DNA from: JAGMCF01 sp964398885
GTDB lineage: Bacteria; Cloacimonadota; Cloacimonadia; JGIOTU-2
Assembly (NCBI GenBank): GCA_964398885.1
Contig: CAYNOU010000081.1
Location: 1 to 8,965, forward strand
Direction: 5' to 3'
Length of the DNA stretch: 8,965 nt
Under the pieces are notes generated by a model. The model did not search any database. It was not told the origin of the DNA and worked only from the letters and a program-made list of their open reading frames with translations. Below, piece by piece: positions 1 to 4,651 of the stretch. Position numbers and translations under genes: made by a program. Every line of letters starts with the position of its first letter. Position 1 is the stretch's first letter.

Positions 1-1117
1 TATTTTCATTAATATCTGAGCCATCTATAATTGTTGGACCATAAGGAGTATTACCACTTGAAATTGTTTCAAGTAATGTCGGATCTGTCAATTCTGTAAG
101 CCCTAGATATTCATCTCTTATAGCTGTAAATAAAATTTCATCTCCAACTGTTACTTCACTGTCAAAATCGTAATCAAAAACAAGAACACCGTTATAAGCA
201 CCTATAGCATCGCTAACCCAAACATTATTGTAAGCATCATTTGCAGAAACAATTCCTTGAAATGTTGCAAGATGTGTATTATCAATATGTCCACCAAGGT
301 TGTTGGTGTTAGTGTTTGCAATAGGCATAATTCCTGCATAGAAATCGTAATTAGTACTGTTGGCTGCATCTGCAATATTATCAACTGTAGTATCTCCTGT
401 CATACTTGCAGATGCTCCTGTAAGGTGAACAAGTTTGGCATTACTGCCATCAATAGTTGCAGATGAGAATGTGATATTTGCTGTGCCTGTTAAGCTATAG
501 TCTGCTGGGTCAACAGAAGTTAGATCGGCGTTATATTCTATATCAACTTCATTAGAACTTATTGAATAAGCTTTTATAATTTCCGCTCCTGTTATTTCAA
601 AGCTATAATCGTCAACATAAAATTCTGCATCACCATCCCAACTTGCCTCAACATCATAAAATCTAAAGCCAACTTGAACTCCCGTGACACCAGTTGGAAC
701 AGAACCAGTATATGTTAATTGCTGCCAAGAAGCCTGATCTGAAGAATACTGCCCAGTATATGTCGGAGAAGCACCATTCCAGTATAAAACCATTGTAACT
801 CTTCCGGCGGGATCATTATCATATACCCATACACTGCATGTATATGGATCGCCTGCAGAAACAGCAGCTTCAGTATTTTGTGTATCAGTATTGCTCTGGT
901 CTTGTGTAGTTAAATAAACATATGCACTGCTACTGCCTCCGTGCACAGTAGTTGTTTCTTGGGTAAATGTAACACCTGATTCATAAGTCCAATTATCTGG
1001 TTCACCACCAGTCCAATTCTCAAATCCAGGATTAGAAACAAGATTCTGAGCAAAAGCCAAAGAACTAAATCCAAAGACAAACAGACCAACAATTAACGCT
1101 ATTAGAATCTTTTTCAT
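1..1117 (-). CDS. Secreted multidomain protein, CBM-like jelly roll plus Ig-like and OB-like domains (3' end missing)
   Basis: The frame stays open from the ATG at 1117 to the window edge, giving 372 residues without a stop; the C-terminus lies outside. Residues 1-23 are a signal peptide (two Lys, hydrophobic core, cleavage after AFA before Gln24), so the product is exported. Residues 24 to about 175 begin NLVSNPGFENW and end FYVDDYSFEI, the usual edges of a CBM4/9-type carbohydrate-binding jelly roll. Residues about 176-275 look like an Ig-like domain of SbsA type. From about 276 the pattern FQGIVSANDAYNNVWVSD suggests an OB-like fold as in DUF5689-type modules. The start is supported by AAGGAG five bases upstream. 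Binding of polysaccharide at the cell surface is inferred from the layout. No catalytic domain is visible in the part present, and a C-terminal sorting domain cannot be checked. The Ig and OB assignments are weaker than the CBM one. Confidence 0.8.
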   Translation of the reverse strand, partial: MKKILIALIVGLFVFGFSSLAFAQNLVSNPGFENWTGGEPDNWTYESGVTFTQETTTVHGGSSSAYVYLTTQDQSNTDTQNTEAAVSAGDPYTCSVWVYDNDPAGRVTMVLYWNGASPTYTGQYSSDQASWQQLTYTGSVPTGVTGVQVGFRFYDVEASWDGDAEFYVDDYSFEITGAEIIKAYSISSNEVDIEYNADLTSVDPADYSLTGTANITFSSATIDGSNAKLVHLTGASASMTGDTTVDNIADAANSTNYDFYAGIMPIANTNTNNLGGHIDNTHLATFQGIVSANDAYNNVWVSDAIGAYNGVLVFDYDFDSEVTVGDEILFTAIRDEYLGLTELTDPTLLETISSGNTPYGPTIIDGSDINEN

Positions 1118-1129
1118 CTTTTCTCCTTC

Positions 1130-1163
1130 GTCCCTCCTCGATTTAATCGGGGATAATCGGGAC
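1130..1163 (-). promoter_or_regulatory. Leader hairpin upstream of the secreted-protein gene
   Basis: GTCCC at 1130-1134 pairs with GGGAC at 1159-1163, and inside it CGATTTAATCG (1139-1149) is a perfect 5-bp dyad. The element lies in the predicted 5' untranslated leader, between the -10 box near 1169 and the Shine-Dalgarno site of the gene that starts at 1117. A role in mRNA stability or translation is possible but not shown. Confidence 0.35.
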
Positions 1164-1166
1164 TTT

Positions 1167-1193
1167 TTATTTTAATTGGTTAACATAACTATG
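1167..1193 (-). repeat. 27-bp promoter-region repeat, copy A
   Basis: This block, containing TTGGTTAACATAA on the plus strand, is identical at 26 of 27 positions to 1744-1770. A further shared block, TAAGACATTA, follows at 1208-1217 here and at 1774-1783 in the other copy, with different spacing. Both copies lie just upstream of minus-strand genes and include the TAAAAT box. Confidence 0.7.
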
Positions 1194-1197
1194 TAAA
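1169..1197 (-). promoter_or_regulatory. Sigma70-like promoter of the secreted-protein gene
   Basis: On the minus strand TTTACA (1197-1192) and TAAAAT (1174-1169) are separated by exactly 17 bases, close to the consensus -35 and -10 boxes. Transcription would start near 1162, about 45 bases before the ATG at 1117. Most of this segment is shared with a second copy upstream of the small gene that starts at 1723. Confidence 0.5.
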
Positions 1198-1227
1198 TCC
1201 ACCTATTTAAGACATTATCGTTTCATA

Positions 1228-1277
1228 CCGAAGGCATCATGCCTGAGGCAGATCCGCCTCTGGCGGAGATCCTTCGG
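1228..1277. repeat. 50-bp palindromic repeat, copy 1
   Basis: CCGAAGG (1228-1234) pairs with CCTTCGG (1271-1277) as a 7-bp outer stem. Inside are two hairpins: GGCATCATGCC (1233-1243) and TCCGCC-TCT-GGCGGA. An inverted, diverged copy lies at 4391-4441, with compensating changes in the outer stem. The element sits in noncoding DNA between a decayed small gene and the promoter of the secreted protein, and its GC content is far above its surroundings. It looks like a dispersed REP-type or MITE-like element. Confidence 0.8.
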
Positions 1278-1358
1278 ATTGTTTCCTATCAAATAAATTA
1301 ACATTTTAAACTTAAGCCAATTTTTGTTCTTGAAGAGCACTTTATTGTTCCATACAAT

Positions 1359-1505
1359 CTATCTAAGATTTAATGATAAAGTATCAGTTTCATAAAGTTT
1401 TACTATCTTTATTAAATTTTGCCTTTTAATATAATCTCTTGCTGGATTATATTCATTAATTATATTGGTAAGAACTTCATCTTTATGTATATTTTCTTTT
1501 TGCAT
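1359..1505 (-). pseudogene. N-terminal remnant of a probable SDH_sah-type (ClpP-like) protease, 48 codons
   Basis: An open frame runs from the ATG at 1505 to a TAG at 1359-1361. It starts MQKENIHKDEV and contains NPARDYIKRQNLIKIVKLYE. The start is credible: AAAGGAT lies a few bases upstream and overlaps the TAA of the preceding small gene. The segment resembles, from memory of the family, the N-terminus of serine dehydrogenase proteinase (SDH_sah) proteins, where a short helix is followed by a (D/Y)xxRRxYLxxLxxYTGR-like stretch. Full proteins are near 270-300 residues, so about five sixths would be missing, including the catalytic Ser region. A genuine 48-aa peptide cannot be excluded. The first 12 bases of the gene are part of a 68-bp block shared with 4122-4189. 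Confidence 0.45.
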
Positions 1506-1558
1506 TTTATCCTTTATACACCTGTTGAGTATTGATAAGAGCCAAATTGTAATTTCTC
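1491..1558 (-). repeat. 68-bp duplicated gene-junction block, copy 1
   Basis: The segment is identical at 67 of 68 bases to 4122-4189. It covers the last 15 codons of the small gene, its TAA, the Shine-Dalgarno site, and the first codons (MQKEN) of the next gene. The single difference changes the last residue from Val to Leu. Upstream coding sequence of the two small genes is much less similar. Confidence 0.9.
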
Positions 1559-1723
1559 CCTTTCTTCCGTAGATATATTATCCAATTTTATTATACTTTC
1601 ATAGAATTTCTGGATCTTTTTAATCTCCTTATCAAGCAGAATAGTTTTTTCTATGTTCTGGAGATTTGAGTTAAGATCTGTTTTTTCTTTCATATAATCT
1701 TCAATCATCCTAAACAGTTTCAC
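1514..1723 (-). CDS. Small charged helical protein ending QYSTGV, copy 1 (69 aa)
   Basis: The protein begins KLFRMIEDYMKEK and ends EEREKLQFGSYQYSTGV. It is a paralogue of the 73-aa product at 4145-4366; the last 15 residues are nearly identical and the rest is similar in pattern (LQNIE, LD.E..KIQ..Y). Most of it should be helical, with no membrane segment, signal peptide or Cys. The start codon is GTG at 1723 with only a weak ribosome site, whereas the paralogue has ATG and a strong GGAGG. I do not recognise a named family. It directly precedes a protease-like N-terminal fragment, with eight bases between stop and start, so the two were probably co-translated. A partner or regulator role for the protease is inference. 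Confidence 0.65.
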   Translation of the reverse strand: MKLFRMIEDYMKEKTDLNSNLQNIEKTILLDKEIKKIQKFYESIIKLDNISTEEREKLQFGSYQYSTGV

Positions 1724-1743
1724 TTTTTCGCCAAATAAATTTC

Positions 1744-1770
1744 TTATTTTAATTGGTTAACATAATTATG
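1744..1770 (-). promoter_or_regulatory. 27-bp promoter-region repeat, copy B, upstream of small gene
   Basis: This block is identical at 26 of 27 positions to 1167-1193. On the minus strand it provides TAAAAT (1751-1746) as a possible -10 box. The matching -35 position (AATCCA) is poor. Transcription from here would give a leader of about 15 bases before the GTG at 1723. Confidence 0.45.
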
Positions 1771-1822
1771 GATTAAGACATTAATATCTAAGTTTGCGTA
1801 CCGGTTATAGTGAATGGGGAGT

Positions 1823-1836
1823 TCCGATTTATCGGA
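1823..1836. repeat. Short palindrome TCCGAT-TT-ATCGGA
   Basis: This is a perfect 6-bp inverted repeat with a TT centre, in the noncoding gap between the 59-aa gene and the GTG-start small gene. No T-run follows on the minus strand, so it is not a typical terminator. It resembles the CGATT-type dyad at 1139-1149 and may belong to a dispersed repeat. Confidence 0.4.
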
Positions 1837-1883
1837 GTTTATTGAAGCGAGCAGCAAATACGCTTTCAGGCGATATCGTGGAT

Positions 1884-2063
1884 TTATGAATAGAGATTTG
1901 ATGTTTCACACCATTGTCCTGCGGTTGAATACTGCTTAAATTCACGATGTTTTATAAACGGTGCTATCTCCTTTTGCATTTTCTGAAAACTTTCTTTTGC
2001 TTCAAGAAAACGTTTTTCCTTCTTCTTTGTATCTCTTTTACTTGATTCTGTTATTTTTTTCAT
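1884..2063 (-). CDS. Small protein with QYSTAGQW motif (59 aa)
   Basis: The start ATG (2063-2061) overlaps the TGA of the preceding protease remnant as ATGA, with GGAG five bases upstream, so it is translationally coupled. The product starts MKKITESSKRDTKKKEKRF, is very basic and helical in its first 40 residues, and ends FKQYSTAGQWCETSNLYS. The (Q)YST-G core recalls the C-terminus of the other two small proteins in this island, but it is followed here by a W-containing tail. I do not recognise a named family. The tight coupling to the SDH_sah-like remnant, and the recurrence of YST motifs around such fragments, suggest an accessory protein of the protease locus. This is an inference from position only. 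It is below usual length cut-offs but has good start signals. Confidence 0.65.
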   Translation of the reverse strand: MKKITESSKRDTKKKEKRFLEAKESFQKMQKEIAPFIKHREFKQYSTAGQWCETSNLYS

Positions 2064-2407
2064 TTTTTCTCCTTCTTTATTGTAGCAACGAATGAATGTT
2101 TCTGGCTTTCAATACATTTAGCGGCTCTCGTTGATACAAAGTTATCTGTCCTAATATACAACTCATAAAGCAATTCCCAAAATTTTTCTCTTATATCCCT
2201 TAATTCAATTTTTAGACCACACTCTGAGGCCTCTTTTGCGTAAATTGGTCTACCGTGAGTTTTTGTTCGTTTTGGTTTCAGGAAAACTTCTATCTCTTTC
2301 TTTATTTCTTTTTCAGATATACCTTTCATCATGCCAGAACCAAGAGTTCTTATTGCAATATCTTCTGATAAAGAAATAGCTGCTCTAAATTCTTTTATGT
2401 CATTAGA
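2060..2407 (-). pseudogene. C-terminal remnant of a probable SDH_sah (ClpP-like serine dehydrogenase proteinase) gene
   Basis: The frame is open from just after the TAG at 2408-2410 to the TGA at 2060. It reads SNDIKEFRAAISLSEDIAIR and then, from ATG 2332, a 90-codon stretch with KTHGRPIYAKEASECGLKIE and YIRTDNFVSTRAAKCIESQ. The HGRPI..(E/D)A...GL pattern matches the C-terminal third of SDH_sah-type ClpP-like membrane proteases as I know them. The nucleophile and nearby residues that would lie upstream are absent. No usable start with a ribosome site exists before 2332, and none is good there either. The fragment begins immediately after, and in frame with, the stop of the putative toxin, as expected if the toxin cassette replaced the 5' part of this gene. 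A short independent 90-aa gene is the alternative. Confidence 0.55.
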
Positions 2408-2785
2408 CTATCTTTTATAATCACTCACTTCATGATCCAAATCTAACCAAAGTAAACTCATTTCATTTGCATCAAATAAGCAAAAAACTCTTTGTGGTCC
2501 AGTAATCCTTATTGAAAAAATGCTTTCATGTCCTCTTATTTGGAGCTTTTCTAGTTCATGCTGAGCAACTTTTCTCAATTCTGATATTGGTATAGAATGA
2601 TGTGGTTTTGATTGCAGTAATTCATGAAATGTATTGCTTTCAATTTGTCCCAACTTCTTAAATATACTATTAAGAATTACTTGCTCTTTAGAAAACCAAT
2701 CCCACTTTCTTACTGGATTTAGATTCATTTTGTTAAATTTCCAAACAATAGGCAAATGTCTCCTATTTTCAGGATTTTCATGCAT
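2408..2785 (-). CDS. Putative RelE-like toxin partner of the Panacea antitoxin (main open frame)
   Basis: The main frame from ATG 2785 gives 125 residues. The conserved portion runs from HLPIVWKF through RKWDWFSKEQ to IFSIRITGPQRVFCLFDANE and LLWLDLDHEV. I recognise this as a widespread family of 110-150 aa hypothetical proteins with a (F/Y)SLRLSGRERVWGI...LLWWDPEHEV ending. The closing beta pattern resembles RelE/ParE toxins, and the gene follows a Panacea antitoxin, so an mRNA-targeting toxin is likely but not shown. ATG 2785 has no ribosome site. A better start is the ATG at 2853, which overlaps the preceding gene by eight bases, but it is in another frame and joins this one only by a -1 shift at A AAA AAG (2833-2827). 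That would give a 148-aa product. The gene may be recoded, mutated, or affected by a sequencing error in the A8 run. Confidence 0.6.
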   Translation of the reverse strand: MHENPENRRHLPIVWKFNKMNLNPVRKWDWFSKEQVILNSIFKKLGQIESNTFHELLQSKPHHSIPISELRKVAQHELEKLQIRGHESIFSIRITGPQRVFCLFDANEMSLLWLDLDHEVSDYKR

Positions 2786-2853
2786 GACAACATATTTTTC
2801 TGGGTCAGGTTTTGAAGAATCAGGAACTTTTTTTTAGATTTACTTTTAGCCAT
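2786..2853 (-). other. Likely true 5' end of the toxin gene, out of frame, with slippery A AAA AAG site
   Basis: ATG 2853 sits in ATGGCTAA, overlapping the last codons and stop of the antitoxin gene. This is the same eight-base geometry as the junction upstream (ATGAATAA). It reads MAKSKSKKK, then reaches eight A followed by G (minus strand 2835-2827). The zero frame continues FLILQNLTQ to a TGA after 42 codons. The -1 frame continues VPDSSKPDPEKYVV into the toxin. The heptamer A AAA AAG is phased exactly as in known -1 sites such as E. coli dnaX. I see no clear downstream stem-loop or upstream Shine-Dalgarno stimulator. Confidence 0.6.
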
Positions 2854-3439
2854 GTAAAAGACTACTATAATATTGACTTATTACATCTAATGGAATTTCA
2901 CGATTTGATTCTTGACCATCTGGAATACCTTTTCGAGTAATAACCCAAGGTTTCTCCATATGAGCTAACTCGATTAACCACTGAGCAGTTTTATCTCCAT
3001 AATAATCTAAAACTGCATTAATACTATTCTTCTGGTTTGCACTTAATTTTTCAGGATTTCCAAGGCTTAATTCTGCCTTATCAATTTTGAAAAATCCTTT
3101 ATGTTGAAAAAACAATCTTGGTATTACTGGTCCATTTGCCCAGGCTTCAATTCTTTCTGGGAATAAGGGTTCCTCATCCCACACTAATGACCAAGCTTGC
3201 GAATAATAAACTAATTTTTGCAGTTTCATGGTAGAGATTTTACCAAGTTTTTCTAAGATATATGCTGCTACATCAAATACATTAACCGAGACATGTGTGC
3301 TTTCATTTAATTCAATTGGATTATCAGGAACAGATTGGTTATTTGATGATTTTGTTTTATAATAATGATTCTTCTCAATAATTGAAGAATCTGAACTTGA
3401 TATTATATTTTCTACGGTTTTAATGTTTTTTTTATTCAT
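2846..3439 (-). CDS. Panacea/SocA-domain antitoxin (DUF4065)
   Basis: The 197-residue product has a polar, low-complexity N-terminal extension (1-50). A Panacea (SocA-like, DUF4065) domain follows from about 52 to 195: VFDVAAYILEKLGKISTMKL, QKLVYYSQAWSLVW, ERIEAWANGPVIPRLF and the closing W-rich ITRKGIPDG. Panacea proteins are known as versatile antitoxins paired with unrelated toxins; SocA of Caulobacter is instead a proteolytic adaptor that delivers SocB to ClpXP. Start at ATG 3439 is supported by AAGGA five bases upstream. It overlaps the preceding gene by eight bases (ATGAATAA) and is overlapped by the toxin ATG in the same way, so all three genes are coupled. The long N-terminal tail could be toxin-specific. 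The domain call is firm; neutralisation of the downstream product is inferred from gene order. Confidence 0.85.
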   Translation of the reverse strand: MNKKNIKTVENIISSSDSSIIEKNHYYKTKSSNNQSVPDNPIELNESTHVSVNVFDVAAYILEKLGKISTMKLQKLVYYSQAWSLVWDEEPLFPERIEAWANGPVIPRLFFQHKGFFKIDKAELSLGNPEKLSANQKNSINAVLDYYGDKTAQWLIELAHMEKPWVITRKGIPDGQESNREIPLDVISQYYSSLLHG

Positions 3440-4070
3440 TGGATTCCTTTATAATAGAATCAATAATCTTCTCACATTTCTCTTTCATTTCATCTAATAA
3501 TCCAATACGAAGAATTTCCTTTACCTCACTAATATCCTTTACTTTGTATGAATAATTAAAATTCACAAAGATTCTTTCTTTCTTATTGTCAAGGTCGATT
3601 TTGAGAATGAGAGTATTATCTTCTTCATCATCAGAACCTAACTGAAATTTCAAAGTAGTAGTTTTTGCATTAGTATATTCTTCAAAATCATCTATAAATT
3701 TTGCATTAATTATTTTATTAAACCATGTATATTCTTCTGAGGAAAATATAAAATTAATTCCTAAAGTGTGAACCGGTGTGTGCGGCAGTCTAGATAAAAT
3801 TGATAAAGCTTTGTCAGTAATAATATCATAGTGTTCGGTATCTTGTTTATTAGGCATAAAACAGATTCGTCCGGTAGATACCTCAAGTTTAAACTTTGGT
3901 AATTCCATTATCTTGTTCTTTAATATTATATCTTCTAAATTAAGCGACAGTCGAATCTTTTCAGGTAATTTACCTTCAAATATATTATCGTTTAACCATT
4001 TTGGAGAGATTAAAGGTATGTTCCAAGAACCTGCAATGATAATATTTCTTACATCATCCTTCATATTCAT
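3432..4070 (-). CDS. Conserved protein of unknown function, first gene of the Panacea cassette (212 aa)
   Basis: It is a soluble, acidic product with no signal peptide or membrane segment. Notable stretches are IIIAGSWNIPLISPKW (about 10-24), SRLPHTPVHTLGINFIFS (about 93-110) and an acidic loop LGSDDEEDN (144-152), followed by alternating beta-type segments. I recall a family of uncharacterised bacterial proteins with a G(N/S)(F/W)NP..F.P.W opening and a central HTPI.A.GIN motif. It has no function that I can name. It overlaps the antitoxin gene by eight bases, so it belongs to the same translational unit. It could be a third component, a chaperone or a sensor of the toxin-antitoxin module, or an independent defence gene. 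ATG 4070 and ATG 4064 are both possible starts; neither has a strong ribosome site. Confidence 0.65.
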   Translation of the reverse strand: MNMKDDVRNIIIAGSWNIPLISPKWLNDNIFEGKLPEKIRLSLNLEDIILKNKIMELPKFKLEVSTGRICFMPNKQDTEHYDIITDKALSILSRLPHTPVHTLGINFIFSSEEYTWFNKIINAKFIDDFEEYTNAKTTTLKFQLGSDDEEDNTLILKIDLDNKKERIFVNFNYSYKVKDISEVKEILRIGLLDEMKEKCEKIIDSIIKESNE

Positions 4071-4088
4071 AATATACCAACCCGTTCA

Positions 4089-4136
4089 TTATTTTGATGT
4101 TAAGACAACATTTATGTTCAAATTTTCTTTTTGCAT
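4089..4136 (-). pseudogene. Stub of the gene that once followed the small gene (15 codons)
   Basis: The frame starts MQKEN, identical to the first five codons of the protease-like remnant at 1505, then continues LNINVVLTSK to a TAA. The Shine-Dalgarno site (AAAGGAT) and ATG lie inside the 68-bp duplicated block. After MQKEN the similarity to the other copy is lost. It appears to be the broken 5' end of a second SDH_sah-type gene. The C-terminal remnant at 2060-2407 may be its other end, with the cassette between. A translated leader peptide is an alternative. Confidence 0.45.
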
Positions 4137-4189
4137 TTTATCCTTTATAGACCTGTTGAGTATTGATAAGAGCCAAATTGTAATTTCTC
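4122..4189 (-). repeat. 68-bp duplicated gene-junction block, copy 2
   Basis: It matches 1491-1558 at 67 of 68 positions. It spans the end of the 73-aa small gene, the stop, the ribosome site and the first five codons of the next gene. The identity stops abruptly on both sides, which makes it look like a recombination or conversion tract rather than ordinary coding conservation. Confidence 0.9.
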
Positions 4190-4366
4190 TTGCTCTTCTT
4201 TGGAGATGTCCTTAGGTTTAGCTATAGTTTTGTAGAGTCTCTGAATTTTTTGAACCTCCCTATCAAGTTTAACTATTTCTTCTATGTTTTGCAATTCTAT
4301 CCCCGATATTGGGAAAGCATTTGTTTTCTTTTTTTTATAGTCCTGAACTATTTTAAAAAGTTTCAT
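4145..4366 (-). CDS. Small charged helical protein ending QYSTGL, copy 2 (73 aa)
   Basis: ATG 4366 has a strong GGAGG seven bases upstream, so I prefer it over the longer in-frame extension to 4474, which only reads through the palindromic repeat. The product starts MKLFKIVQDYKKKKT, contains LQNIEEIVKLDREVQKIQRL and ends EEQEKLQFGSYQYSTGL. It is a paralogue of the 69-aa product at 1514-1723. It is predicted helical or coiled-coil, rich in Lys and Glu, with no membrane segment. A promoter (4518-4491) and the repeat lie upstream, so it is probably the first gene of the unit that runs into the Panacea cassette. Function is unknown. The conserved tail and its place next to protease remnants suggest a partner or substrate adaptor, by inference only. 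Confidence 0.7.
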   Translation of the reverse strand: MKLFKIVQDYKKKKTNAFPISGIELQNIEEIVKLDREVQKIQRLYKTIAKPKDISKEEQEKLQFGSYQYSTGL

Positions 4367-4378
4367 CTTTTTCCTCCC

Positions 4379-4389
4379 CGCCAAAGGCG
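4379..4389. repeat. Small hairpin CGCC-AAA-GGCG next to the palindromic repeat
   Basis: This perfect 4-bp stem with an AAA loop abuts the 51-bp repeat and lies directly before the GGAGG ribosome site of the 73-aa gene. As RNA it could affect access to that site. It is probably part of, or a companion to, the dispersed element. Confidence 0.5.
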
Positions 4390-4390
4390 T

Positions 4391-4441
4391 CCAAAGGATC
4401 CGCCTCTGGCGTGAGATCTGCCTATGGCATGATGCCTTTGG
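4391..4441. repeat. 51-bp palindromic repeat, copy 2 (inverted)
   Basis: CCAAAGG (4391-4397) pairs with CCTTTGG (4435-4441). Inside are a CGCC-TCT-GGCG hairpin and GGCATGATGCC. It is the inverted relative of 1228-1277. The outer stems differ by a compensating pair (CCGAAGG/CCTTCGG against CCAAAGG/CCTTTGG), which argues that the fold is maintained. It lies in the 5' leader of the small gene, between promoter and ribosome site. Confidence 0.8.
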
Positions 4442-4490
4442 AATGATTTGAACTAAGAGCGATATTTTTTTCATTCATATTAATAAACAA

Positions 4491-4518
4491 TAAATAATTT
4501 TTCAAAATCTTTTGTCAA
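4491..4518 (-). promoter_or_regulatory. Sigma70-like promoter of the accessory island
   Basis: A consensus TTGACA lies at 4518-4513, followed after 16 bases by TATTTA (4496-4491). Transcription would begin near 4484, giving a leader of about 120 bases that contains the palindromic repeat before the ATG at 4366. It is the best -35 box in the 206-base gap after the DUF2809 gene. That gap holds no other gene that I can support. Confidence 0.45.
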
Positions 4519-4651
4519 ACTTTTTTTTAAATTCTGCAAAAAAACTAAATCAGAGAAAAATTTATTGTCACCAATGGTTGAGTAGAGTTCTTTTCAAAAT
4601 CCATCACATCAAAAATGGAGTGTTTAAATGATACAGACTTGGAAGCCTGTG

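Noticed and set aside
910..1092. 60-codon frame on the minus strand inside the secreted-protein gene
   Set aside because: It overlaps, in another frame, the 372-residue open gene with signal peptide and recognisable domains.
1278..1358. Further coding sequence after the 48-codon remnant, for example a frame ending SALQEQKLA
   Set aside because: All frames are short and broken, and the visible segment is too small to assign.
2408..2410. Readthrough of the in-frame TAG between toxin and protease remnant giving a fusion
   Set aside because: The toxin ends where its family normally ends, and aspS and DUF2809 also end with TAG at expected C-termini, so TAG is a normal stop here.
3913..4215. 100-codon plus-strand frame
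   Set aside because: It is antisense to the 212-aa gene and the small gene, rich in Phe/Ile/Ser as expected for a shadow of AT-rich coding DNA, and has no ribosome site.
4367..4474. N-terminal extension of the 73-aa small protein back to 4474
   Set aside because: It reads through the palindromic repeat and has no ribosome site, while ATG 4366 has GGAGG at good spacing and matches the paralogue's start.
4600..4619. Possible terminator TCCAT...ATGGA followed by TTTT after the DUF2809 gene
   Set aside because: A 5-bp AU-rich stem with a 10-base loop and only four T is too weak to call.
4633..4650. Imperfect palindrome ACAGACTT-GG-AAGCCTGT just after the DUF2809 stop
   Set aside because: It has one mismatch, too small a loop and no T-run; it could be a repeat, but no second copy is present in the window.
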